A DNA stretch of 25,817 nt, from positions 1 to 25,817 of the forward strand of contig JBCDGG010000073.1 in assembly GCA_038757905.1 (NCBI GenBank). Direction: 5' to 3'. The notes beneath the pieces are model-generated. The model was not told the DNA's origin, did not search any database, and saw nothing but the letters and a program-made list of their open reading frames with translations. Of the stretch, positions 15,795-23,511 are shown in pieces (position 1 is the stretch's first letter; each line of letters begins with the position of its first letter). The position numbers and the translations under genes are program-made. This DNA is from HLUCCA09 sp038757905. Lineage in GTDB: Bacteria; Pseudomonadota; Alphaproteobacteria; Rhodobacterales; Rhodobacteraceae.

Positions 15795-16661
15795 TCATTT
15801 TGTGGGGTCGAGCATGGTGCTCACGAAGTCTCCGCCGCGCCCATCCTCGGCCAGCGCGGCAAGGCGCGCCGCGAGCAGGGCCGCCGTCGGGGCATGGGCG
15901 GGCAGCGCGCTCTCCAGCAGGTCGCGCACATAGCCAAGGTCCTTCGCCGCATTGGCGATGGTGAACTTCGCGCCGGAGTAATCCCCGTGCAGCGCCGGCG
16001 CGACGGCTTTCTGCAGCGTGCCGGACCGCGCCGCGCCTCCCATCATCGCTCCATAGAGCGCAGTGGGATCGACGCCGATCTTCGCGGCGCACTGATAGGC
16101 ATCGGCGAGGAGCAGCATCGTGCCCTGCGACACGAGGTTGTTGAGCAGCTTGGCGGCGTGGCCCCGTCCGGGATCTCCGACCCGCAGCACGGTCTTCGAA
16201 TAGGTGCCGACCAATGCCTCGATCCGGGGAAACGCGGTGTCGTGGCAGCCGACGAGGGAGGTCAGCGTGCCCGCTTCGGCCTCCGGCGGGCCGCCTGTCA
16301 CCGGCGCATCGGCGAAGACGGCGCCGTGCGCTGCCAGCCGTTCCGCGATCCGCTCGCTGGTTTCGGGGCGCGACGTGGTGGTGTCGATCCAGATCTGGCC
16401 GGGGCGAAAGGCGGATGCGATGTCATCCGCCAGGCCCGACACGATGTCGGCATTCGGCAGGCAGGTGACGATCACATCGGTGTCGGACACCAGGGCGGAG
16501 GCCGACACGCCCTCCGTCGCGCCGCGCGCCAGCAAGGGCTCCAGCGGCGCGCGATTGCGATGCGCCAGCAGGGCGACGGGGTGGCCCTCCGCCAGCAGAC
16601 AGCCCGCCATCCCCGCGCCCATCAGCCCTGCTCCAATAAAGCCGATCGCGGGTTGGCTCAC
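15795..16661 (-). CDS. NAD(P)-dependent beta-hydroxyacid dehydrogenase (3-hydroxyisobutyrate dehydrogenase family)
   Basis: This is a 288-residue enzyme. The dinucleotide-binding motif GFIGAGLMGAGMA is at 7-19. The substrate loop FADAPVTGGPPEAEAGTL (117-132) is the family's DAPVSGGxxxAxxGTL motif, and the catalytic Lys171 sits in GHAAKLLNNLVSQG. The family includes 3-hydroxyisobutyrate, tartronate-semialdehyde, L-threonate (LtnD) and related dehydrogenases, and the sequence alone does not decide among them. The start is GTG 16661, overlapping the stop of the PdxA-like gene as GTGA; its stop shares ATGA with an upstream in-frame start of the ALDH gene. Sitting between a PdxA-like and an ALDH gene, it probably oxidises or reduces a hydroxyacid side product or an alternative substrate of the operon (inference). 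Confidence 0.87.
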   Translation of the reverse strand: MSQPAIGFIGAGLMGAGMAGCLLAEGHPVALLAHRNRAPLEPLLARGATEGVSASALVSDTDVIVTCLPNADIVSGLADDIASAFRPGQIWIDTTTSRPETSERIAERLAAHGAVFADAPVTGGPPEAEAGTLTSLVGCHDTAFPRIEALVGTYSKTVLRVGDPGRGHAAKLLNNLVSQGTMLLLADAYQCAAKIGVDPTALYGAMMGGAARSGTLQKAVAPALHGDYSGAKFTIANAAKDLGYVRDLLESALPAHAPTAALLAARLAALAEDGRGGDFVSTMLDPTK

Positions 16662-17662
16662 GCCGCGGCCTCGTTGCGCGCGTTCAGGGCCATGCGCACC
16701 AGCAGGTCGAACGCCTGCCGTGTGGCGCCGACATTGGCCAGCCCCTGACCGGCAATGTCGAACGCCGTGCCATGCGCGGGGGTCGCCACGGGGATCGGCA
16801 AGCCCCCTGCAACGGTGACGCCCCGCTCGAAGCCCATCAGCTTGATCGCGATCTGCCCCTGGTCGTGATACATCGTCACCACCGCGTCGACCTCGCCGCG
16901 CTTGGCTTTCAGAAACACCGTGTCCGACGGCCAGGGGCCGGTCACGTTCATCTGCCGGTCCTGACAGGCCTTCACCACGGGTTCGATCACGTCGATTTCC
17001 TCGCGCCCGAACTTGCCGTTGTCGCCGGCATGGGGGTTCAGGGCAGCCACCGCCACGTGCGGGCGCGCCTTGCCGGAGCGCGCCAGCGTGGCATGGGCTA
17101 GGTCGATGGCGCGCTGGATCGACGGCCCGTCGATATTCGCGGCCACGTCTTTCAGGCCGATATGGCTCGTCACCCGCGTCGTCATCAGATCGTCGAGCAC
17201 GTTGATCTCTGAATGATACCCGGTGAAGCCCAGATACCGCGCCATGTAGCGGTGCTCGTCTTCCGCGTTGAGCCCGGCCGCGGTCATCGCGGCCTTGTTG
17301 AACGGCGCAAACATCACACCGTCGACCAGCCCGGCCTGCGCGAGGTCGAGCGCCTTGTCGAGGCAGCGCAGCGAGGTGGTGCCACCAGCAAGGGTGACCT
17401 CGGCAATGCGCACCTCCGCCGGGTCGATGGTCCGAAGGTCCAGATGCGCGAGCCCGGAAAAGCCCGGCACGTCGGCTTCTTGGATCGTGGCGAGCGGCAT
17501 CTCAAGCCCGGCTTGTTCGGCCCCGCGCTGCCAGAGATGGGCATCGCCCACCAGCAGGATGTCCGCGGCGTCGCGCACCGCCTCCTCGGCCAGCAGTTTG
17601 GCGATCAGTTCCGGCCCGATCCCGGAGGGATCGCCGGGCACGATGGCAAGTCTGGGTCGCAT
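16658..17662 (-). CDS. PdxA-family dehydrogenase (4-hydroxythreonine-4-phosphate dehydrogenase-like, catabolic PdxA2 type)
   Basis: This is a 334-residue PdxA-family enzyme. Metal-ligand histidines match PdxA: His167 in TSHIGL, His211 in LNPHAGDNG and His266 in MYHDQGQ. The N-terminal AIVPGDPSGIGPEL and the ending PVATPAHGTAFDIAGQG are also family motifs. The B6 pathway enzyme normally sits with surA/ksgA. Here it lies in a sugar-acid operon next to a beta-hydroxyacid dehydrogenase, which fits the catabolic PdxA2 branch (four-carbon acid-sugar phosphate dehydrogenases, or TphB-like diol dehydrogenases). The DUF1537-type kinase usual for the former is absent here. Start ATG 17662 shares a base with the gntR stop (TGATG) and has a strong AAGGAGG seven bases upstream, inside the gntR coding end. 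Confidence 0.85.
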   Translation of the reverse strand: MRPRLAIVPGDPSGIGPELIAKLLAEEAVRDAADILLVGDAHLWQRGAEQAGLEMPLATIQEADVPGFSGLAHLDLRTIDPAEVRIAEVTLAGGTTSLRCLDKALDLAQAGLVDGVMFAPFNKAAMTAAGLNAEDEHRYMARYLGFTGYHSEINVLDDLMTTRVTSHIGLKDVAANIDGPSIQRAIDLAHATLARSGKARPHVAVAALNPHAGDNGKFGREEIDVIEPVVKACQDRQMNVTGPWPSDTVFLKAKRGEVDAVVTMYHDQGQIAIKLMGFERGVTVAGGLPIPVATPAHGTAFDIAGQGLANVGATRQAFDLLVRMALNARNEAAA

Positions 17663-18375
17663 CACTCTGCCTCCTTGGCCGCGTCGATTTCCGCCTTCGC
17701 GGCGGCGATGTTGGTTTCTGCCGTGCGCAGATGCTGCTTCAGCGCCCGGCGCGCCGCAGCGGCATCGCGGGCCGTAAGCGCGTCGACGATGTCCTGATGC
17801 TCCTGCCGCGTCACATCGCGCCCGGGCACCCGCTGCGAGGACAGGAACCGCACCCGCCAGAGCCGGGCATTGTAGGTCGCATGGGTCTCGGCGAGCGCGC
17901 CGTTGCCGGAGGCCGCAACGATCGCCTCGTGAAACCGCATATCGCGCCGGAAGGCTTCCAGCGGCCCGTCCGTGTCCCGAGCCTCTTCGATCGAGGCGTT
18001 GATCTCCACAATCTCGTCGAGCTGCGCCGCGCTGGCCATCTCGCAGGCCAGTTCCCCGGCCAGCGCCTCCAGCGCCCCCTGAACCCGCAGCCAATCGTTG
18101 ATCTCTCGCAGCGACGGGTCGGCGACGCGCGGGCGGCGGGTCGGGCCATAAACGATCAGGCCCTCGCCCTCGAGGATGCGCAGGGCTTCCTTCAGGGGGG
18201 TCCGGCTGATCCCGAACACCTCGGCCAGGTCACGCTCGCGCACCGGCATCCCGGGGGCGAGTTTGCCCAGCATGATGAACTCGCGTAGGCTTTCGGCGGC
18301 CTCCGAGGCCAGCGACTGGCGCGGCTTCAGATCCACGAAACCGCGCAGTTCTTCCGTCCAGGCGGGGTCGCTCAT
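17662..18375 (-). CDS. GntR-family regulator, FadR/FCD subfamily
   Basis: This is a 237-residue regulator. The winged helix-turn-helix lies at about 20-86, including RERDLAEVFGISRTPLKEALRILEGEGLI, followed by the all-helical FCD ligand domain. Its metal/ligand site looks intact: Asp145 and His149 in RRDMRFHEA, His193 in RQEHQDIV and His215 in LKQHLRTAE. FCD-type GntR proteins usually repress catabolic operons and release DNA when the substrate or an intermediate binds (family knowledge). The gene is inside the operon, one base after the DHDPS-family stop (TGA-C-ATG) and overlapping the PdxA-like start. This would make a self-regulating circuit with the palindrome at 23512-23531 as a likely operator. 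The effector is probably the imported acid sugar or its 2-keto-3-deoxy derivative (inference). Confidence 0.9.
   Translation of the reverse strand: MSDPAWTEELRGFVDLKPRQSLASEAAESLREFIMLGKLAPGMPVRERDLAEVFGISRTPLKEALRILEGEGLIVYGPTRRPRVADPSLREINDWLRVQGALEALAGELACEMASAAQLDEIVEINASIEEARDTDGPLEAFRRDMRFHEAIVAASGNGALAETHATYNARLWRVRFLSSQRVPGRDVTRQEHQDIVDALTARDAAAARRALKQHLRTAETNIAAAKAEIDAAKEAE
17670..17676 (-). promoter_or_regulatory. Ribosome binding site of the PdxA-like gene
   Basis: AAGGAGG on the - strand, seven bases before the ATG at 17662, forms the codons AAG GAG G of the gntR C-terminus. It is the clearest Shine-Dalgarno site inside the operon and supports the start chosen. Confidence 0.7.
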
Positions 18376-18376
18376 G

Positions 18377-19288
18377 TCAATGTCCCCATGTCAGTACCAG
18401 TGGATCGAGCGGGCGCAGCAGGTCGATCAGGCGGGCCCGAAGGGCCGGATGCAGCGGCGGGATCGGGTGGCGGCAGAATTCCGACGCGATGACGCCGCCC
18501 TCCACCATCGCCGCCTTGCAGGATTGCCAGCCGCATTGGCGGTTTTCGTGGTTGATCGCCATCGCGACGCGCCCATAGGCCGCCGTGGCCTCCTCGATGC
18601 GCCCGGCGTGGTAATGGGTGAGAACCGGCTTGATCTGGTCGACGATCATACCGCTGGTCATCGAGCCCGTGGCGCCCGCGTCGAGATCCGCCAGAAGGGT
18701 GATGCCTTCCTCGCCGTCGAACGGCCCCTCGATGGCATCGCCCCCTTCGGCAATCAGTGCGCGGATCTTGCCCGCCGCACGCGGGCACTCGATCTTGAAG
18801 AGCTTCACCGCCTCGATCTTGCGCGCCATGCGCACCAGAAGCGACACCGACAGATCCACGCCGGAAAGCGGCGCGTCCTGCACCATGATCGGGATGCCGA
18901 CCTCTCCCACCGCGGCGAACTGCTCGAAGCTCTGCTCGGGCGTCCCCTTCAGCAGCGCCCCGTGATAGGGCGGCATCATCATCACGGCCGCCGCGCCCAG
19001 ATCCCTGGCGAATTGCGCGCGCTCCACCGCGATCCGGGTGGCATAGTGGCTGATCGTCACGATCACCGGCACACGGCCTCCGACATGCTCGACGCTCAGC
19101 CGCGCGAGCGTCTCGCGCTCGGCATCCGAGATCAGGAACTGCTCCGAGAAATTCGCGAGCACGCAGATCCCGTCCGCCCCCTGGTCGATCAGGCAATCGA
19201 GAACGCGTTTCATCCCCTCCAGATCGAGCGTGCCATCCTCATGGAATGGGGTCGGCGCGACGGGCCATATGCCGGAATAGGTCGTCAT
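18377..19288 (-). CDS. DHDPS-family dehydratase, L-2-keto-3-deoxyarabonate (2-keto-3-deoxy-L-pentonate) dehydratase type
   Basis: This is a 303-residue (beta/alpha)8 enzyme of the dihydrodipicolinate synthase family. The Schiff-base lysine is most likely Lys165 in KLFKIECPR. The usual catalytic YNxP is replaced by IMVQDAPLSG (134-143), and the sugar-binding front reads CVLANFSEQF (42-51). NFSEQF, MVQDAP, FKIE, GPFDGEEGITLLADL, AINHENRQ and a terminal DPLVLTWGH are the features I recall from bacterial L-2-keto-3-deoxyarabonate dehydratase (AraD of Azospirillum). That enzyme removes water and gives alpha-ketoglutarate semialdehyde without cleaving carbon bonds. The next enzyme in the operon, a KGSADH-type ALDH, fits this product. 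The ATG overlaps the stop of the enolase-superfamily gene (ATGA). A true aldolase activity is less likely but not excluded by sequence. Confidence 0.88.
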   Translation of the reverse strand: MTTYSGIWPVAPTPFHEDGTLDLEGMKRVLDCLIDQGADGICVLANFSEQFLISDAERETLARLSVEHVGGRVPVIVTISHYATRIAVERAQFARDLGAAAVMMMPPYHGALLKGTPEQSFEQFAAVGEVGIPIMVQDAPLSGVDLSVSLLVRMARKIEAVKLFKIECPRAAGKIRALIAEGGDAIEGPFDGEEGITLLADLDAGATGSMTSGMIVDQIKPVLTHYHAGRIEEATAAYGRVAMAINHENRQCGWQSCKAAMVEGGVIASEFCRHPIPPLHPALRARLIDLLRPLDPLVLTWGH

Positions 19289-20460
19289 TCTGTGATCTCG
19301 AAATGCTTCAGATGCGTGTCGCTGATGGTGATGCCGAGGCCGGGCCGGCTGTCGTCCAATTGCAGATAGCCGTCCACCGCCTCGGGATCACCCTCGAAGA
19401 TGTAGTAGAAAAGCTCGTTGCCGACCTCGACATCGAAGACCGGGAAATACTCGCTGATCGGGCAGTTCGTGTTGGCCATGGTCAGGTGGTAATTGTGCAT
19501 CTGACCGGCATGGGGGATGACAGGGATCTGCGCGGCCTCGGCGATGGCGTTGATCTTCTGCGCCGCGGTGATGCCGCCCACGCGGTTGGTGTCGTATTGC
19601 AGCACGCTGACGGCCTTGCGGTTGATCAGTTCGGCGCAGCCGATCACAGAGAACTCGTGCTCACCGCCCGAGATCGGCACGATCCCCATCGCGTTCAGCT
19701 CGGCATAGCCCGCGACGTCATCGGCGATAACGGGCTCCTCCAGCCAGCGCGGCTCGAACTTGGCGAGCTTCGGCAGCATCCGCTTGGCGTAGTCGAGGTT
19801 CCAGCCCATGTAGCACTCGAGCATGAGGTCGACGTCGTAGCCCAGCACCTCGCGCAGCGCCTCGACGCGCCTGAGGTTCTCGCGCATGCCGTGCATGCCG
19901 TCCTTCGGGCCGAAGCCGAAGCGCGTCTTGTACCCCTGATACCCGCTCTTCTGCGCCTCTTCGGCCTCCCTCTGCATCGCCTCGATACTGTCGGCGTAGA
20001 GCTTGGAGTAATAGACCGGGATCTTCTCCTTCGTGCGCCCGCCGAGCAGCTTGAAGACGGGCTTGCCGACGAGCTTGCCCATCAGGTCCCAGATCGCGAT
20101 GTCGATGGCGCTGATCGCCGTCATGCCCACCCCCTTGCGGCCCCAGGCATGGGTGCGGCGGTACATCTTCTCCCACAGATAGGCATAGTCGAACGGGTCT
20201 TCGCCGATCACCAGCGGCGCGTACCATTCGTCGATCGCCTGCTTGACGAGGGTTGGCGCCAGGGCGGCGTTGCCGATCCCGATCGTGCCGTCCTCGGCCT
20301 CCACCTCGCAGGTCAGCCATTGGTGAAACCGGAACGAGGCCATCGCATCGCCCCGCATCCACAGCGCATCCGACGCGTTGGTGCAGAAGTTGCCCTGCGG
20401 CGGAACGGTCGGGCCCGTCCAATTCCAGACCCGGGTGCGCACGGATTTGATCTTCGTCAT
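19285..20460 (-). CDS. Enolase-superfamily acid-sugar dehydratase (mandelate racemase subgroup, RhmD/L-lyxonate dehydratase-like)
   Basis: This is a 391-residue enzyme. Metal ligands are Glu215 (LMLECYMGWN), Glu241 (WLEEPV) and Glu267 (SGGEHEF). The Asp290 (LQYDTNRVGG)/His317 (VIPHAGQ) pair is the His-Asp dyad of the mandelate racemase subgroup, and Lys178-Thr-Arg180 sits where KxK lies in mandelate racemase. The segment PISEYFPVF has the SE(F/Y) glutamate common to acid-sugar dehydratases. Overall it most resembles the rhamnonate dehydratase branch, which also contains L-lyxonate dehydratase. Paired with a 2-keto-3-deoxy-L-pentonate dehydratase, an L-pentonate substrate such as L-lyxonate is favoured over the six-carbon L-rhamnonate (inference). 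Start ATG 20460 has GGAGAG upstream, just before the tctA stop; a TTG directly before it is ignored. Confidence 0.88.
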   Translation of the reverse strand: MTKIKSVRTRVWNWTGPTVPPQGNFCTNASDALWMRGDAMASFRFHQWLTCEVEAEDGTIGIGNAALAPTLVKQAIDEWYAPLVIGEDPFDYAYLWEKMYRRTHAWGRKGVGMTAISAIDIAIWDLMGKLVGKPVFKLLGGRTKEKIPVYYSKLYADSIEAMQREAEEAQKSGYQGYKTRFGFGPKDGMHGMRENLRRVEALREVLGYDVDLMLECYMGWNLDYAKRMLPKLAKFEPRWLEEPVIADDVAGYAELNAMGIVPISGGEHEFSVIGCAELINRKAVSVLQYDTNRVGGITAAQKINAIAEAAQIPVIPHAGQMHNYHLTMANTNCPISEYFPVFDVEVGNELFYYIFEGDPEAVDGYLQLDDSRPGLGITISDTHLKHFEITE

Positions 20461-20463
20461 CAA

Positions 20464-21963
20464 TTACTCTCCGGTTGAAACCATCGGATCGCGCTGCGTG
20501 AAGAGGCGCCGCCAGACGAACGGGCCGAAGAGCGCGAGGATGGTGAGCACAAAGAACAGCAGGGTCAGCGGGCGGGTAAACATCAGCCACCATTGGTCAT
20601 CCAGCATGATGAGCGACTGGCCGAGGCGCTTTTCCAGCATCCCGCCCAGGATCAGCCCGATGGCAAGCGGCACGACCGAATAGCCGAAGCGCCGCATGAA
20701 GTACCCGATCACGCCGGCGGCCAGCGCGATGTAGACGTCGAGCATCGACTGATCGAGCGCGTAGGCGCCCACGATCGAGAAGGTGAAGACGACCGGCCAG
20801 AGGATCTGCACGGGCACGAAGGTGACCCGGGCAAAGATCTTCGCACCGAAGAGGCCGACGAAAATGAACATCAGGTTCACCAAGAGCATGGCCCAGAAGA
20901 TCGCATAGGCGAACTCGGCCTGGTCGGTGAACATCGTCGGCCCCGGCTGCAGCCCGTGCACCATCAGACCGGCCAGGATGACGGCCGCGGTCGGGCTGCC
21001 CGGGATGCCGAGCGCCAGGGTCGGCACCATCGCGCCCCCGGTGGCGGAGTTGTTGGCCGCCTCGGAGCCGGCGATCCCCTCAATGGCGCCCTTGCCGAAT
21101 TCCTCGGGCGTTTTCGACCAGCGCCGCGCCTCGTTATAGCCGATCATGGAGGCGACGGTCGCGCCCTCGGCGGGCAGGATGCCGATGAACGTGCCGATGC
21201 CGGAGCTGCGCAGGATCGTCTTCCAGACCTTGCGATAATCCTCGCGGCTGGGCAGCTTGATCGCCTTCATGAACACCTGTTTGCGCTCGACGTTCAGGCG
21301 TTCGGCCTGCACCAGCAGCTCCGAGATCCCGAAGATCCCGATCATGACGGGCACGAAGCCGATCCCCTCGGACAGCTCGTTGAACCCGAAGGTGAAACGT
21401 TCGACCGTCGTTAGAAGGTCCTTGCCGACGGTGGCCAGCAGCACGCCGAGCGCCCCGGCGATGATGTTCTTCAGCGGCGTGCCATCGCCAATCGTCGCCA
21501 GCATCGAGATGCCGAAGACCGTCAGCGCGAAGTATTCGGGCGGGGCGAAGTTGTAGGCCATGCGCGCCATCAGGGGCGCGGCCAGCATCAGACAGACGAC
21601 AGAGATGATGCCGCCGATGGTCGACGAGACGGTCGCCATGCCAAGCGCCCGCCCGGCCTCGCCCCGCTGCGCGAGCGGAAACCCGTCGAGGCAGGTCGTG
21701 GCGCTCGCCGACGTGCCCGGCGTGTTGATCAGGATCGCGGTGATCGCGCCGGCAAAGGTCGCCGCGCAGTAGATCGTGGTCAGGATCGCAATCGCGGGGA
21801 TCGGGTCCATGGTGATGGTGAAGGGCAGAAGCAGCGCCGCCCCGGTCGTCGCGTTGAGCCCCGGCAAGGCGCCGATGATGACGCCGCCCAGCGTCGCCGC
21901 AAAGAGCAGAACCAGCAGGTTCGGGTCCATCAGCGTGGCGAAGCTGCCAAAGAAAACGTCCAT
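20464..21963 (-). CDS. tctA: Tripartite tricarboxylate transporter large permease, TctA family
   Basis: This 499-residue membrane protein has roughly twelve hydrophobic segments. It shows the TctA signatures GGVIIGALPGLNATTGAALLLPF near the N-terminus and NSATGGAMVPTLALGIPGSPTAAVILAGL in the middle. It forms the main channel of the TTT importer, driven by ion gradient and fed by the TctC receptor. The start is ATG 21963; GTG 21972, which overlaps the tctB stop as GTGA, would add three residues and is equally possible. The gene ends four bases before the ATG of the enolase-superfamily gene, so uptake and first catabolic step are co-translated. TTT systems are best known for citrate and tricarboxylates. 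Linkage here points to an acid sugar (inference). Confidence 0.9.
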   Translation of the reverse strand: MDVFFGSFATLMDPNLLVLLFAATLGGVIIGALPGLNATTGAALLLPFTITMDPIPAIAILTTIYCAATFAGAITAILINTPGTSASATTCLDGFPLAQRGEAGRALGMATVSSTIGGIISVVCLMLAAPLMARMAYNFAPPEYFALTVFGISMLATIGDGTPLKNIIAGALGVLLATVGKDLLTTVERFTFGFNELSEGIGFVPVMIGIFGISELLVQAERLNVERKQVFMKAIKLPSREDYRKVWKTILRSSGIGTFIGILPAEGATVASMIGYNEARRWSKTPEEFGKGAIEGIAGSEAANNSATGGAMVPTLALGIPGSPTAAVILAGLMVHGLQPGPTMFTDQAEFAYAIFWAMLLVNLMFIFVGLFGAKIFARVTFVPVQILWPVVFTFSIVGAYALDQSMLDVYIALAAGVIGYFMRRFGYSVVPLAIGLILGGMLEKRLGQSLIMLDDQWWLMFTRPLTLLFFVLTILALFGPFVWRRLFTQRDPMVSTGE

Positions 21964-21968
21964 CCCGA

Positions 21969-22409
21969 TCACCCGTACCAGAGGTTGGTCAGGACACCGC
22001 GCGGGAAGCGGATCTTGAAGACCTGATCAAAGAGCAGAAAGATCAGCGCGGGGCTGACGACGCTGACAAGGGCGATGCCCCAGGGCCGTCGTTCCCCCCA
22101 GCACCACGCCAGCGCGCCCGCAAACACCGCCAGGCCCAGGAACAGATCGAGCTGGGCGAAGAGCGCGAACACAACGAAGAGCGCGAGACTGATCCAGACG
22201 TTGCGCGGGATCGGATCGTGCTCGATCGGGCGGTCGAACGCCATGACCAGAACCGAAAGCGCGATGATCAGGATCAGGATCATCTGCGGGAAGTCCGAAG
22301 GTTGCATCCCGCGCAGCAGGATCGGCGGCACCCGGTCGAACTGGGTGCTGAACCAGAACGCCACCAGGCAGAAGAGGATGATCCCACACGGGACCGCGTA
22401 GCGTGTCAT
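21969..22409 (-). CDS. tctB: Tripartite tricarboxylate transporter small permease, TctB family
   Basis: This is a 146-residue protein with four hydrophobic segments (about 5-22, 42-60, 75-100 and 108-128), the layout and size of the poorly conserved TctB/DUF1468 family. The loop RGMQPSDFPQMILILI after the first helix matches the family's 'ARxFPxxl' turn between helices 1 and 2. It lies between tctC and tctA. The stop TGA overlaps a potential GTG of tctA. The start ATG 22409 lies 78 bp beyond the tctC stop, and a hairpin fills that gap. Identification rests more on position and topology than on motifs, but the context is unequivocal. Confidence 0.87.
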   Translation of the reverse strand: MTRYAVPCGIILFCLVAFWFSTQFDRVPPILLRGMQPSDFPQMILILIIALSVLVMAFDRPIEHDPIPRNVWISLALFVVFALFAQLDLFLGLAVFAGALAWCWGERRPWGIALVSVVSPALIFLLFDQVFKIRFPRGVLTNLWYG

Positions 22410-22442
22410 GTCTCCCGCCCCAATCCGGAAAGCTGTTATGCA

Positions 22443-22469
22443 GGTCCGCGTCCCATGGGGCCGCGGACC
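22443..22469. other. Intercistronic stem-loop between tctC and tctB
   Basis: Arms GGTCCGCG (22443-22450) and CGCGGACC (22462-22469) pair exactly around an 11-nt loop that itself contains CCCATGGG. It sits between the stop of tctC and the start of tctB on the - strand transcript. Such hairpins commonly protect the receptor mRNA or reduce read-through, so that the binding protein is made in excess over the membrane parts (general knowledge). No U-tract follows. Confidence 0.55.
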
Positions 22470-22487
22470 CGAGTTCGACCCGCGGGT

Positions 22488-23447
22488 TTACTCGATGAAG
22501 CCGAGTTCGCGCAGGGCCGCGTCCATGTCGGACTGCATCGAGGTCAGCTGATTGCCCCAGACCTCGGCATCCGCCACCGACGTCGCGTCAAGCCCCACGG
22601 AGGTCAGGAAGCCCTGATAGACCGTGTGGTTCATCGCGTTCAGCAGGGATTGCTCAAGCTTCGCGGCCACATCGTCGGGCGTGTCGGCATGAACGACAAA
22701 GCCCCGCACGGTGGAGAAGTTGGCGTCGATGCCCAACTCCTGCGCGGTGGCCACATCCGGCAGGCCGCTCATCCGCTCCGGCGCCAGCACGACGATGGGG
22801 CAGATGTCGCCCGCTTCGATCTGCGAGCCGGCTTCGGCGAGGTTCAGCACCGCCACGTCGACGGCCCCGGCCACGAGCTGCGTGGCCAGCTCGCCGCCGC
22901 CCTCGAAAGGCACGATCTTCGGCGTGGCAAGATCACCGCGGCGCGCAAACATGAAGGCCGACACGTCGTCGATCCCGCCCAGATGCGTGGTGCCGTAGGT
23001 CAGCGGCTCGTCCTTCTGGGCTGCAACGAAATCCTCGGCGCTGCCGTAGGTGCCGCAGCGCGTCATCAGGATCTGCGGATCGTCGGTGCCGCGCGCGATC
23101 GGGCGCACGTCGTCGAGCGTCATGTCCGTCTTGCCAAGCGCAACGGTGGCCGAGTGGCCGATGGTGAAGGTCAGGATGCTGTGCCCGTCCGCGTCCTGCG
23201 TCAGGTAGTAATCCATTGCGGAAGCCCCGCCGCCGCCCCGCTTGTTGACGACAACCATGTCTTCGCCGAGCTCGCGGCGGGCGCGGATCATCATCATCCG
23301 CGTGGTCACGTCGGTCCCGCCGCCATTGCCGGCATGGGTAATCACTTCGATGGTGCGCTCTGGGAACTGGTCATCGGACGCGGAAGCGAGGGTTGCGGCG
23401 CCTGCGCCAAGCGACAGTGCGGCAACCGTGGTGAGCAGTTTCTTCAA
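22488..23447 (-). CDS. tctC: Tripartite tricarboxylate transporter substrate-binding protein, TctC family
   Basis: This is a 319-residue periplasmic receptor. The signal peptide MKKLLTTVAALSLGAGAATLASA is followed by the mature start SDDQFPERTIEVITHAGNGGGTDVTTRMM, corresponding to the family's FP.(K/R)PI..ivp..aGGgtD motif. Later VVNKRGGGGASAMDYYL and TYGTTHLGG match the usual 'v.N.pGagG..g...' and 'yGs.G.Gs' ligand-loop motifs in modified form. The start codon is TTG at 23447. The only well-placed ribosome site (GGAGGAG, six bases upstream) supports it, and no ATG is available at the signal peptide start. It is the first gene of the operon and follows an AT-rich promoter with a palindromic operator. 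The ligand is expected to be the acid sugar consumed by the downstream enzymes (inference). Confidence 0.9.
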   Translation of the reverse strand: MKKLLTTVAALSLGAGAATLASASDDQFPERTIEVITHAGNGGGTDVTTRMMMIRARRELGEDMVVVNKRGGGGASAMDYYLTQDADGHSILTFTIGHSATVALGKTDMTLDDVRPIARGTDDPQILMTRCGTYGSAEDFVAAQKDEPLTYGTTHLGGIDDVSAFMFARRGDLATPKIVPFEGGGELATQLVAGAVDVAVLNLAEAGSQIEAGDICPIVVLAPERMSGLPDVATAQELGIDANFSTVRGFVVHADTPDDVAAKLEQSLLNAMNHTVYQGFLTSVGLDATSVADAEVWGNQLTSMQSDMDAALRELGFIE

Positions 23448-23453
23448 GGCGAT

Positions 23454-23460
23454 CTCCTCC
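23454..23460 (-). promoter_or_regulatory. Ribosome binding site deciding the TTG start of tctC
   Basis: GGAGGAG on the - strand ends six bases before the TTG at 23447. The combination of a near-perfect Shine-Dalgarno site and a signal peptide beginning at that codon makes the TTG start convincing. Confidence 0.75.
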
Positions 23461-23511
23461 TGTTTCGAGCCATCATGGAATCAGGCCGGAGCTTGAATAA
23501 CAGTATTTTGA

